In this document: positions 13,143-24,840 of the stretch, one piece after another
How positions within the stretch are numbered: position 1 is the stretch's first letter
Layout of the letters: each line of letters opens with the position of its first letter
The notes under the pieces: generated by a model
Seen by the model: the letters and a program-made list of their open reading frames with translations, nothing else
Database searches by the model: none
Told to the model about the DNA's origin: nothing
Origin: Congeria kusceri
Taxonomy: Eukaryota; Mollusca; Bivalvia; Myida; Dreissenidae
NCBI GenBank assembly: GCA_027627225.1
Contig: CM051029.1
Location: forward strand, 5,087,754 to 5,151,753
Reading direction: 5' to 3'
DNA: 64,000 nucleotides
Made by a program: the position numbers and the translations under genes

Positions 13143-13514
13143 ACGCACTCATTATTTTTTGCAGATTAAATATGTGATATATGTTTAGGGCTGGGCTTGT
13201 TCAAAAGATGGCAGCTACAAGAGTTGTAACAAGAAGATGTGTGTTATACCGTATACAGCTTACTCCGTATATAGCTTACGCGTTAGCTGTATACGTCAAA
13301 TATAAGGCGTATAAAGTTTATGTCTAGTGGACGATGTGATCACATTATCATGTCATCGTCGTCGTCGTCTGGCCGTGGATTAAAATTATTTTACTCAGTG
13401 CATTCCCCTCGAAATGCTATAACCCGGGATTAAACTTTTTTGAATTATAATGACGGAATGGGGTCATATTTCTATGGGGTCACTTCACGTAATCACATAT
13501 ATATTGGGCATTAA

Positions 13515-13625
13515 CAAAATTCTGACCTTTACGCATTTTTTGCCGTTGCGCCAATAGTTTTTTTTTATTTACTACAAATACAACTAATGCTAAAACTAAT
13601 ACTACTGTTGCTGCCTGAAACAAGG
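13515..13625 (-). other. Possible transmembrane exon
   Basis: After GTTTCAG the minus strand reads AATVVLVLALVVFVVNKKKL and then LAQRQKMRKGQNFVNAQYI, followed by a weak GT. A strongly hydrophobic helix followed at once by lysines is what a type I TM exon with stop-transfer looks like. No neighbouring exons were identified and the sequence does not resemble the Gly-rich TM exons of the other loci, so it may be chance or an isolated remnant. Confidence 0.3.
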
Positions 13626-13662
13626 ACATATTTGACGTAATGACACAATTTGATCGACGCGG

Positions 13663-14437
13663 ATGAGAAGGTCTGAAAGAGCTAAGAAAACATTCCTTTA
13701 TCGTCAAAGAAGATGCAAAAGAAAAGATTCCTTTATCGTAAAAGAAGATGCAAAGGGTAGATGCTTTCTTTGCTTGGCCTACAACGAAGCTGACAAGACA
13801 TATCGGGTTGTTGATGCCAAGGAAAAGCCGAAACAGCCACGACTCTATGAAAATCAGGGACCAAACTGGCCACTTCGATGCTATGAGAAATACATTTCAA
13901 AGCTGAATGCCAATTGCAGTTTGTTTCAAAGACCAGAATCAAAGGTTACAGAGGAAGATACAAGATGGTATTGGGAACAACCGGATGGAGTAAACACACT
14001 GGGAAAATTCATGTACAAAATATCTGAAAAGGCCAACCTAAGTAGAAGGTACACCAACCACTGCTTGCGTGCATCTGCACAAGATGGGATATTCAAACCA
14101 GGATATTATGGCCTTTACTAGTCATTGCAAACCTGCAAGTATTGAGGCCTACATCAAGCCAGGTGATGATGAAAGACTTAGTGTCAGTAATGCATTGAAT
14201 TTGGCAGGTAGGATTAATGCAAATGGTTAAAAAGCACTTACCCAAATCACATCGGATGTTATTCCATCCATTCGACCCTTGGCGGCCACACAAAGTGAGG
14301 ACCAAGTTCAACAACCAGTGGACATTACCTTGTCATCTACCAAATATGCTCTGTCACATAGTCGTTAACTTCAGATGTTCACTGGAAATATCTCGTCCAA
14401 CACAATAAACCTCAACATTCATAACTATGGCAAGTGA
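13663..14437 (+). pseudogene. Crypton-type tyrosine recombinase (DUF3504-like) remnant
   Basis: A 152-codon frame contains AYNEADKTYRVVDAKEKPK, CYEKYISKLNANCSLFQRPE, TRWYWEQPDG and LSRRYTNHCLRAS. The last carries the HxxR of tyrosine recombinases in the form seen in Crypton and KIAA1958-type proteins. After a frameshift near 14100 it continues as IMAFTSHCKPASIEAYIKPG, giving the late His and the presumed Tyr nucleophile. It then runs with further stops to about 14437 (FTGNISSNTINLNIHNYGK). A tandem duplication of about 27 bp affects the N-terminal part. The element is inactive. Confidence 0.75.
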
Positions 14438-14439
14438 GT

Positions 14440-15245
14440 CCACCATATGATGCCATTGACTGTTACCAACAGAAGTTAAGCCATAGACTGTTATCAAATC
14501 AATATTACTCTGAGTATATCCACCTTCAAACACATATTCATGAATTGTTGCGATTTCCAAAATGTTGACTGTTTATCCACTAATGGCACTATAGCATTAG
14601 GGTCGGCATTTTAATATGCTGTCTAATTATTTAATTAATATTCGTGTTGTTTTAATAATTATTACACAATACATATTTTATATATACGTTGTTTTATTTG
14701 ATTCCATGTTATTAAACATTAATTATTCAAAAAGTCTTCATGTTCATAAACAGCGTGGAGGGGGTGAAATCTAACAGCCGAATGGTCACGTGATTTTTTG
14801 TTTACATGTTGCTACCAACAAAAAATAGTGCCGTACAGTACACAACGGTTAACATTAATTCAAGGCAGACGCGAAATATTTCACGGGTAGGCGTTGGTTA
14901 TTGCGTTAATAACCAACGGTTGCAGTTCCGTTGCGTATGAGTTAAACCACGAGCGCGGTAGCATATGTAACACTTGAAACACATTAATATAATACAATAG
15001 TAAACATAATATGCTGCCATACGCAGAGTAAATAAGATGGTGATTGAAATAGTTAATGTTAAATTGACAGAATAAATGCATTCGTTGTTAAAAATGATTG
15101 TTTTCAAATAAACGCTACAGCTCATATGTTTTCAATGTATAAATTGGACAATGCATTGAACATCAGAACGACAACAGCCCAGATTTAGGTAAAAAATTCG
15201 ATCTACCTGAGATTATCGTTATCTCATAAATAATTGATTGCTACA
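14440..15245. other. No gene recognised
   Basis: AT-rich DNA upstream of the 15246 gene. The promoter is presumably near 15200-15245 but no TATA or initiator element can be defended. Confidence 0.35.
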
Positions 15246-15300
15246 ATGGATGTGCATATGTGGCTTCTCGTGTTTATAACTGTGGATACATTTCTACCAG
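15246..15300 (+). CDS. Signal-peptide exon
   Basis: Encodes MDVHMWLLVFITVDTFLP and ends in phase 1 at GTATGAG. It has a hydrophobic core and a helix-breaking Pro near the expected cleavage region. It starts MDV like the exon at 193. Confidence 0.65.
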
Positions 15301-16901
15301 GTATGAGATTATATTTGATTGTCTACTAAGATAATATTGTATTTTCTTGACGGCGAAGTCCAAATACTATCTTTTTCTTTATTTTCTGTAAAATTTAAGG
15401 CGACATGAGTACATTAGGATGTTTAGTGACATATCGCTTTTCACTTGAAAACACATGTTCCACATGCAAGCGTTATTATTCACCAGACTATTGAAATAAA
15501 TGTTTGATGGCAGGCTGTCACGGACATGCCATGTGCAGTATGGCTGGGTAAATTCTGTCAAAAAATGGAAACACCATTAATTGTTTAAATGAATGCTTTT
15601 GAACGGTAATTTTAGTATGCAACAAATCGTGTTTTCCTTATCGAGGCGCTTGATGATTTATGTGTATTACTGGTGGATGTGTTTATATAATTCTTCAGAT
15701 GTAATGGCACTTACACTCAAATTAGAGGGGCATCCAGATCAGGTGTTTGTCCATAGCGCACTACTATTAACATGTACTACGCCTCAGCCTGCAACAGGTG
15801 TTACCTGGCGAAAGACATTTTGAATGCTTTTGCAAGTCAACGACGGTGTTTACATGTGTGATCCAAGCTGTAAATGTATCAAACAGAGCACAACGTTGGC
15901 GATGCTCCGCTGCAATAGGAGGGGTAATACAGTACAGCAACGACTTTATAATTACTATAATCTGTGAGTATTCATTTGAAATGTATAAAACGCGTGACAC
16001 TTAAATGTTGATAAATGTATGTTCTAAAACTCTTAAACGTTATATGCATATATCCGATGAAATATGATACATACTTATTATATTTATATTTTTGTAGCTA
16101 CTCCAAATGCATCTACAACAGAAAATGGTTAATAACTTATTTAATATTTCGTATTTTGCGTTTTATGGTATCATATTGCAATTGGATTTGTATAGGGACG
16201 GTTTTGTCTTTTCAGGAAATATTATCATCATTTTTTCGCGATTGAACAAGCCAACGCACAAACATATTCACTAGCCCGCACAAATGAAGATACATGTATA
16301 TCCATAATTGCAACACTTTATATTATTTAATAGTACGATTATGCATGGACACTGTTCTGTACTGCTTGCCTTAGTATAAACTACAATTATTGTTTATATA
16401 CTCATGTGATCCTATGTATGTAATTGCCTTGACGGGCATTTGTGGTAAATTCAAGATAAATGGATAACTGTTGTATTAAAGAATGCTGCTAATTTATTCT
16501 TAACAATAACAGGTCTGAACGTTGTAATAATCGATGTCATCAGTATTACCAGTGTTGTTGTGGTTTGTGTGATTGCTACACTAAGCTATTCGTGCATATG
16601 TGGACAATGCAACTGGTAGGTGAAGACGGATTTGTAATTATTGCAAATAAAGGCATAAGCCAAATATAAAAGTATAAAAGTCTATTCGTACAGGCGGAAA
16701 ATTAGTATGCACAAACATCTGCACATCATACTAGTGTTAAACGCACAAAATTACATAAAAACGTTTCATGCGCGATATTATATATAATATATGTTGTTAG
16801 TGCATGAAGTTGCCATTTGTAATGTACAACGTCTAAACCGTTTTAGGTATATTCGATATGGTTTCTACTTGTTTGAAGATGCTCACCTGGAACTACACTA
16901 A
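15246..16901 (+). CDS. Compact one-V-domain membrane receptor gene (V2 family)
   Basis: Five exons with compatible phases: signal (15246-15300), V domain (15699-15963), Thr/Asn stalk (16098-16127), TM (16513-16615), short tail ending in TAA (16847-16901). The product would be a small single-pass surface protein with one V-type Ig domain, inferred to act at the plasma membrane as a recognition or adaptor-type receptor. The V exon is 265 bp, not a multiple of three, and lacks about 30 residues after the core Trp compared with the V2 domain at 54.7 kb. The copy is therefore frameshifted there. All splice sites are intact, so it is either a young pseudogene or affected by an assembly indel. Confidence 0.55.
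15699..15963 (+). pseudogene. V2-type Ig exon with internal deletion and frameshift
   Basis: Acceptor ATTCTTCAG, donor GTGAGT. The first frame runs DVMALTLKLEG to ALLLTCTTPQPATGVTW (B-strand Cys and core Trp). The second frame begins HFECFCKSTTVFTCVIQAVN and ends RWRCSAAIGGVIQYSNDFI. The second half matches the domain at 54.7 kb (YSCAIKAV, RLRCSAVIGG, YSN). The segment between Trp and HFECF is missing and the net length shifts the frame. Confidence 0.6.
16098..16127 (+). CDS. Ten-codon stalk exon
   Basis: Between TTTTGTAG and GTTAAT, symmetric phase 1, encoding STPNASTTEN. It is rich in Thr/Ser/Asn as expected for an O-glycosylated stalk and contains an NAS sequon. The phase joins the V and TM exons without changing frame. 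Confidence 0.5.
16513..16615 (+). CDS. Transmembrane exon of the compact receptor
   Basis: 103 bp, phase 1 in and phase 2 out (donor GTAGGT). Encodes LNVVIIDVISITSVVVVCVI and then ATLSYSCICGQCN. It is a single hydrophobic helix with a membrane-proximal Asp near its outer end and a Cys-rich inner border. It lacks the Gly-rich pattern of the long receptors. Confidence 0.6.
16847..16901 (+). CDS. Short cytoplasmic tail exon
   Basis: After CCGTTTTAG the phase-2 frame reads YIRYGFYLFEDAHLELH and stops at TAA. It gives a 17-residue tail with three tyrosines. No standard signalling motif is complete apart from YLFE, which resembles a YxxPhi-like sorting pattern only loosely. Confidence 0.5.
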
Positions 16902-19220
16902 AATAAAAAACTAGCAATTACAAACTGAAATAAATGAAACGGAATTTACCATTACGTTATTAAACTAACAGATATGCAATAGTATTGACACTGATAGTAG
17001 ACAATCTGTGCGATGATCGCATCAAATCAGACATGTACATACACAGGTATACTGTTTGCCTAACTGTATTGCAACCGATGTATTATCTTACGATTTAAAG
17101 TGTCTATACAAAGTTAGCCTATGCGGTAATTAGGACTTACTAAAACAACCGCTGCATTAACATATAATATAAATAAAATAGTGTTTGGGAATTGTTTATT
17201 AAACACAATATGGTTTCTATCTGAAGGGCTGAATCAGTTGCAAAGCAGCGACGGAAACGCACACAATAGAATGGACATAAATGGCAATAAATGACAATAC
17301 AAGTATCTTACACGCACGATATAATGACATCAAGCGGATGCGGTTCATCATAATAGTGTTTGTTGTGGTAGCAGCGTTGAGACGAACTATGAACTATGAA
17401 CTATGATCTATGAACTAGGCAGCTGTGATGAAAATGTATTTACAAGTCCGCATGATTGCCTTTAAAATGGATGCTACTATTAACTCATTTAACAATAATT
17501 GATCGCTTTACATTAAAATAGGACCATCTTATTTGGTTACTACATGTGTAACACACATAATAAAGCCTTCTAAACATAGCATAGATCAACAATTTTTTTC
17601 AAATGCATGTACATCTTTTACAAATATTATATCCTCTAGAAATTGTTGATAAAAATCGTACATAGTGTTGTTTATACTAAAGATCTGGCTTATTGCTCTT
17701 GAGATATGTATGTACAAGAGAATAAAATGTTATTTATACATGCATTTCTTTATATGTTGTCAATTGTCGTAGTGTAACCATTTCATAACAGAAATATATT
17801 GATGAAAATGCGTGCGTGTGTTTATTTAGTTACTACATGTACATGTATGTTCTAAAGTATCGGGTATAAATGTAATACAACGACTAGTATATGGTTTTTT
17901 AGCTGTCAAAGTGTTTAAACACGTGCATGTTTGTTTGCAATCCGTCTATAGGCATTATTTAATATTTATTGGTGTAATTGTGATAACCTTTCGGCGAGGT
18001 TACTGCTTTTAACTTCCTATAAGTATTCAATTGCAAATATACTTGACACGGATGTATACATGCATTCAAGAAAGGATACATTTAACTGTGAACGCATCGA
18101 TATCAACGATTAAATAAGTGGTGGAAAAACATCGCTGAACAATTATGAATCCAGTATAAAGAACGATATTGTAAAGCAACCAATTGATCGACTGTTTGTT
18201 AATACGTATGCGTTATATATGCAAACCGAAGTAAACCACGTCGCTTAATTATCTATTAGATTACCATGCAAAACACCATTTATTCGCCAACACATATTTT
18301 TTCTTAGTCTGCTTAGATTATATTATTCAGAAGATATGCAACTCTTGTGAGAACAAACAATGTTTGGTCATGGATTTATTTTCGCATGACTAGAAACAAA
18401 AAACGATGCAGACGTGGGTATATATCATTGCAAGACATTTGGCGTATTTTACTACATTGTAAAGGAGTGTCTTTATCTTCAATTTTAATATCTTTATACA
18501 AAACAACAAACCAACACTAACGAAGCACAGTCAATTAGCGTTCGTATTCAATCAATAAAATGTATCATCGTTTTATTTCCATTTCATATTTTTTTATTAG
18601 TCACACTCAATTGTGTATGTTAAATATAATATACACTACAATACCAAATATAGTATTGAGAAAGATGCAAAATTTATTGCAAGTTCGTCTGAATACAAAT
18701 GGGTATTCTATCAATTTATTGGTATACAGTCTTTTTCCAACGTCGAAAACTGTGTTCGCTTAAAAAAGTATATTAGCGTACATAGCTATACAAACTCATG
18801 GCGGGGAATTAAACTCATGGCGTGTGTGATTAAATCATACAAAACATTCACATGCACCTGTGACAAATGGAGTAATTTAGTTACTGAAGTGAGTGAGTGA
18901 GCGAGGAAGCTAGTTTGATGGGAACAAAACAATGAATGAACGATTCATGCTTTATCAATGATTTGAATAATGATATTAGTCATACTAATTCTAAATTGGC
19001 ATTCGCCGCAACGTGATAGCAATCCAGTATTAGAGCGAGAAATACAGTACACATGTATTAATCGATTTGTTTTTCGCGCAAGTGAAAGCATATAATACGA
19101 TGTATGCATCCAAAAGTGCAAAGCGTGACAAGTGTAGGAGACTTTACAGATAAGATCACTGTAATGTATGATATGATATACTCTTGTTGAATTAACGTTC
19201 GTATAAATATAAACAAATGT
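16902..19220. other. No gene recognised
   Basis: AT-rich DNA. A small tandem GAACTAT array (about four units) lies at 17384-17418. Nothing else was identified. Confidence 0.4.
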
Positions 19221-19398
19221 ACATACCTATTAGTAAATACGCGACAAAGATCAATACACATCGAAGGTGAAGCATGCTTGGTTTACTGCAGTCTGTGTTC
19301 ATATTGTATACATACCTATTAGTAAATACGCGACAAAGATCAATACACATCGAAGGTGAAGCATGCTTGGTTTACTGCAGTCTGTGTTCATATTGTAA
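19221..19398. repeat. Perfect 89-bp tandem duplication
   Basis: The block starting acatacctattagtaaata at 19221 is repeated at 19310 without a visible mismatch, ending tgtgttcatattgta in both. It is very recent or an assembly duplication. Confidence 0.9.
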
Positions 19399-20845
19399 TA
19401 ATGTCGGTAAAATCACTTTCAACCGAAACGCACGCACCTGCTAATTAATATTAAACTAAACTGCCCCAATGTGTGCATTTTCGTAACATTTCTTTGATAC
19501 GTAGATATTTCGCATGTCAACACAATGAAGAACACGATAAAATCACTCGTGATTAAGGTTAACGCATACAAGTATATTTGCTTCTAATTAATATTCCGTG
19601 TTTACGTGCTCAATAGGTATGTGTTTTTTGCATGTTTAACTACATACGTGTATTGATCTTTATCACTACTATTTGACATATAATTTGTGGGTAGTTCATG
19701 GCTATTTGTAAGATATTACTGTAGCACTATTAATAAACAATCACGGTAATATGAAATCATACATTTAACTCGGCATTATTATACACAACTATAATCTATA
19801 ATAAATATATATAATTAATAAACTAAGTCGAATATCTATATATTTGGAAGTAATAATATTTTACACAGATATGTATTCAAAAATAAGCATCCAAATACCT
19901 ATTGCAAGACATGACACACACATGTATACTCAAGCTTATATCATATTACGCACATATCACACCTTTAACGAAAGAATTGAGCAATTAGTTTAGTTGCATT
20001 ATGTGCATTATTTACTTATATGTGCCATATACGTACATAGAGAAACATACACATGATAAACTATGGTGAAAATAAAGATGTACAGGAAAAAACACTTCTA
20101 TGAAATAAATAAATGCATACATGTATATTAACATATTTGTCATTGTACTAGTTATTCAAGGAATGATACTAGTTTTACATTATGAATTTAAACAAGTATT
20201 TCGATGTTTTAATAATCGTGTTGGTTAACATACAATTTATACGTACGTGAGCTCAATAGGGACATATACAATAGCATTTGTTCAGGTAACATCTCGTTGC
20301 TTCGTACATGAAAATTGAAAGTGACGAAACTTTGCATAATTATGTTATATCTGCACCATTATAAAACAAACTATGAAATTTAAATAATCTTTTTTCGAGC
20401 TTATCCTTAAAACTACGATTAATTACAGGGGCAATAATCCATTGCCCACTAGTTTGGTTACATGAATCGTTTTAAATCCCTTTATATGAGCGAAATGAAG
20501 TGACAATTTCTTAGTAGTTGTTCACACTTTGTCTGTTGACATAACTATTGAATATGCTGAGGAGTGTGTTTAACGTACATCCGGGTAGCTATGTTGAACC
20601 TTTGTTACATGATACCGCCTTTGATAATGCCCGTATATGTTTAATCAAATATTGATGTGAGTACTGTATCTTGCATATTAATAATTCCATTCAGCTTATA
20701 GTTTCCATATTTGGTATTGCTTCCATTGTTTAAATCGTAGTACTTGTATAACAATGATGTTAAAAAAGGTCGTATAAAAAGCTTCGCCGTTGTATTATTC
20801 TAAGCCTCACCTGATATGTTGCACATGAAAAGGCAGTAAATATAA
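19399..20845. other. No gene recognised
   Basis: AT-rich DNA. The end (about 20630-20710) resembles 29580-29650 in wording (gatgtga.ac..tatctt.cata), suggesting an old segmental duplication. Confidence 0.35.
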
Positions 20846-20849
20846 AAAT

Positions 20850-21150
20850 AATGAAACTCCAGGGACATCACCAGAAGATAAACCCTTAGGACAACCCTAT
20901 GGCCATCGTCCCCAGAAGACTTGCTAGTTGGGTTACGGGGGATTGTGCAAGATACAGGAGACGCCACGTTTCAGAGGCGACACTGAGTCTTTTGGTGCCC
21001 GGTGTGAAGCACCTAGTAAACTGCACCTCTGTTTAACGTCTCATGCGAAAGATGAGTTGGTAGGTTAGGGTGTAACGGGGGCTCGAACCTGCGACCCCTG
21101 GGTTTTGACGCCAATGTGTAATCACCAGACCACGGATCCGCTACCAACAC
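20850..21150 (-). mobile_element. tRNA-derived SINE
   Basis: On the minus strand the head has an A-box-like TGGTCTGGTG and a B-box GGTTCGAGCC about 40 bases apart. A unique body containing GACGTTAAAC and CCTCTGAAACGTGG follows. There is no protein coding. The boxes are internal pol III promoter sequences of the element rather than a functional tRNA gene. Confidence 0.75.
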
Positions 21151-21659
21151 AACGCAAAACATAACATTGATTAAAATTGAGGTCATCGCTTTAGAGCGGT
21201 CAGTGCAAAAGGAATTGGGGGTTTAAACCGGTAAACGGATATATAATTTACGGTTGAAATAAATTCTTTAACAACTAGCAGGCAGGTGTTTCTGAGTATA
21301 CACAAATTATAGCCCTTTGATCTGTAAGACTCTATCAGTTTATAAAATACGTTTTTAGCATTCAAGTTTGCATACTTACACATCCGCAACCGTTTTAAAA
21401 CATCACTTTAACATGATGTTAGAAAAATTCCATTAACCATTAACCATTTTAAGAAAACAGTATATCTAGAAACAAAACTGAATTATTAAGAAAAAACATA
21501 CTTAGTTAATTTGTGCGATGTTAAATGAAATAAAAATCCTTGTTTTAATAATTTCTTACTTAGAGAAAGGTTTTTTTTTTTTTTATTTACTCAAGAACAT
21601 GCTCACGCATAACGAACTAACTGGAAACTAGAAATGTCATACGAAGGACTCTACATGTA

Positions 21660-22330
21660 AACTCTACGTGTTTATACACAACCCATGTGCCAAATAATAA
21701 GGAAACGCAGACATTGTCTATACAGTGCATACATCTAAAGGTATTGAAGGTTTTAACCTGTGGACTAGAACTTTTTTTACAAATATTGAACACCACACTA
21801 TGTTTAGTTTAATGGATATCGATAAAGGCAGATATATTATTTCAATGAAAATGACATTTGGGTCACAGTTTTATGCAACCTGCATGCCTTAGTAGTTTCT
21901 TACGAGGTTTTCAAATCAATGTATCAATAGCAAGTGCGAGAATGCCTCCACCAATAACACTACCTTGTGTTACACCAACTAATAATGACGCAGTAGCGCA
22001 ATGTTGTGTCTATAGAGATGCACCTTCATGGTAATCTAAACTTTTGTACGAGTGAATTCTTTAATAAATACTGGTATATAATACAAAAGTAAGTATTGAC
22101 AATAAGTTGTTTAAGAAGGTCCATTCCGGTGCACCACCCTACTTAAAAAAAAAAAAACTTACACGCGATATTATCTTGACGAAGTGTACCAGCCTATTTG
22201 GTTTGATACAAAGGCACTAGACGTTATTGTATCCGTCTCCTCTGATATAACAACAACGTTATATGCCAAACTTTTTAAATCATAACCCGTTCATGGTACC
22301 AAGCCTTCTAACGTGTACGCTTGCTTGAAT
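21660..22330 (-). pseudogene. Duplicated FN3-TM fragment (copy of locus C)
   Basis: The segment parallels 33.84-34.58 kb, including intron sequence (ttgtctatacagtgcatac; caccaca.tatgtttagttta). It contains an FN3 pseudo-exon (22145-22330: AYTLEGLVP, stop, TGYDLKSL, then ETDTITSSAF) and a TM pseudo-exon of exactly 132 bp (21904-22035). The TM exon reads ASLLVGVTQGSVIGGGILAL, with a stop upstream and another after DTLI. No tail or Ig exons accompany it. It is a non-functional segmental duplicate. Confidence 0.7.
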
Positions 22331-22527
22331 TGCACACGCGACATTGTTTTATTGCAAAAATTCTTCAAATAATTCAAACAACTTTATTTAATTTAAAACT
22401 TTTCACAACACCGGACATACTCGAAATATTCAGTCTACAAGCGGTGTGCGATATATGAAGTAACTCACGTTGTAGCACGTGTATCCGTCACTGCAGGATT
22501 GTAGGTGTTAACATTATCATATACACG

Positions 22528-22790
22528 TCTCCGTGGCCTAGTGGTTAGAGCGTTAACCTACGGAGCGGGAGCCTGGAGGTCGAAGGTTCGAGTCTCACAC
22601 ATGTGTTTTTCTGGATGCCTACCCAGCCACTAGTTAAATCAAAGGGTACTGATTTCCTTCCTGCCAAGCGCCCTGCATATAGAATAGGAATCGGGAGTAA
22701 AGATGTTCATCAGTAAAGGCGTCTCATAAGTCAAAACTGGCTGGCCTTCAATCGCAAGGGGTGACACTATAATAAACAAAAACTTTTACT
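22528..22790 (+). mobile_element. tRNA-derived SINE
   Basis: The head CCGTGGCCTAGTGGTTAGAG (A-box) and GGTTCGAGTCTC (B-box) is tRNA-like. The body includes aagtcaaaactggctggcc and an A-rich end (aataaacaaaaac). It lies between the duplicated FN3 fragment and gene-poor DNA. Confidence 0.8.
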
Positions 22791-22794
22791 AACT

Positions 22795-23995
22795 TTTCTT
22801 TATACATGTATTTGATATTTTTTTTGTATTTCTTTTTTTGAATTATATAAAAGCAAAGCGCTATTCTAGATGAGCATAATTATGTGTGTGTCGACGAAAA
22901 CTGGTATATAACTACATCGTTAATCCGTGTAGATAATTACTATTTATTATGAGTTGACCAATTATGTTATAATATTTGGATGAAGGCAACAGTTGCTTTT
23001 ATTGTAATAAGGTACTAATATAGACGAAACAAATTTGCCTTCATCATTCGTTTGCATATTGTTCTTTCAGAAGTTTCAACTGGGCATGCATTTGATTGAT
23101 CCGCACGTTCAGCTGTGCGTAAAATGCTGGTTTAAATTGATTTGTCTGAAGTTTTAGCATATGCCTACACATATTATTTAAGAGAGAAATGCAGTTATAC
23201 TCACAGGGAATCTTTACTAGCAATTATATAATTAGGAAGTATATTTAAAACACTACGTTATTTATAATTACGGTATATATTTGATAAAACTAGTCAAATT
23301 TAGAGACGCTTTTTTAAGTCGTGTAACTCCTGTACTAATGATATAACATTTAAGGAGCTAAACATAGCACATGCGGACACATGCACTATTTACATTATTT
23401 GATTATTTGAACTTTGTAGTGGATGTGAACGCTAATCAAATTCTTTTAACGATGCCTTACCAAATCTTTAAACAAAACATAGTATGTGAAATAACAGATC
23501 ATACTATATTTAAATAATTCAAAAATACACTGGCTTAATCGGTTAATAAATTGAAACTTAGATCATAACAATGTATTTGTGATAGCAAGACATTTGTTTT
23601 CCATGTATTCAGGTATTTTATATTATGGGAAACTGAGCTCTTAACATACATCTCGAGCTATCAGTCTGTTTACATTATTTAAATTGATGGAAACAATTTT
23701 ATCACATTACAAAACTATTGCATTATAAACGTTGTACTCATAAGTTTAACAGGTAACGCATTCACACAATAATTCATGCTTATCCACAACCGTGTTCACA
23801 TTTTATGGCTGTGCAATGTGGACTGCCGATTATAGAGCGCAAAACTAAAACGTTAAAATCCTCCTGGTTGCACTATAAGGTAGAGATAAGTTTTATTGTA
23901 TTGCGAGTATTAAACCAGTTGTTTGTGTGTGTTTGTTTGTGGATGGTTTATGTTTAATTTAAGTAAAACTTTATTTGAAGCTAAAATAAACTAAA
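22795..23995. other. No gene recognised
   Basis: AT-rich DNA without supported exons or repeats on either strand. Confidence 0.4.
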
Positions 23996-23999
23996 TTAA

Positions 24000-24840
24000 A
24001 CTACAGTAGAATCGCGATTAATACGTGATTTGCGAGTGTGCGAAATGACGGTGTGCTACGATCGAGTGCGGCGGTCTCGTCGTTTTGCACTCGTTATTCA
24101 GTGTAAAAAAGATTATACAAATATCGATTATACGAAAACTGCAATTTTATTATCAATTATCATGGCCCGATAAAGCCTCAGTCACATAAACCCGATAACG
24201 GCTCCCGATAGCGTCCCGACAGCGCTACGATTCAATTAATAAAAACGTGGGAAATATCGTGACGCTGACGGGACGCTGTCGGGATGTTGTCGGGTGGTGT
24301 CGGAACGCTGTCGGTGCGTGTCGGAACGCTGTCGGTACGCTGTCCTAAGAATCGGGAATTATCGGGACATGTTCGCACTCCCGACAGTTAAGGTTTTCAC
24401 TTAACATAAGGGAGATTCAGCCGAATTTGTACAGTCGGGACTCTGTCGGGATTTATTCAACTGTAACGGTTCAAGTTATGTCGTTTAGAACGGGATTGAT
24501 AATACATCATATAATTATATAGAAATATAACGTCTGGAGTATTGCGGAAGTCACAAATTCCCGACTATGGGACTCTGTCGAAACGCTGTCTGGACGCTGT
24601 CTTGGCATAATCGATCTTATGATCAAAATTGAATTTCGAGCCCCGAATTTCAGAATATCCAGACTTTTGACATTTTTTGTTCGGGACGCTGTCGGCTAAA
24701 GAATGGCAGTAAAAATCGGGAATGTGTGATTGAGGCATAAGAGGTGAATACCGTGCGTGAGAAAAATATGCCATTATACGAATCGTCGATTGGCAGCTGT
24801 TTTCACTAGTGGCATCCGCCATCCTTTGTTTCGCATAATT
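24000..24840. repeat. GC-richer repeat with GGGACGCTGTCGG units
   Basis: Many degenerate copies of (ggg/gga)acgctgtcgg lie at 24255-24700, with inverse copies (gtcccgacagcg) around 24205-24225. The block can fold into hairpins and its base composition is clearly higher in GC than its flanks. The element class is unknown. The flanks atcgattatacg and cattatacgaatcgtcg hint at related ends. Confidence 0.6.

Noticed and set aside
22528..22610. tRNA gene on the plus strand
   Set aside because: A- and B-boxes are present but a proper anticodon/acceptor fold is not evident and the element continues as a SINE body.
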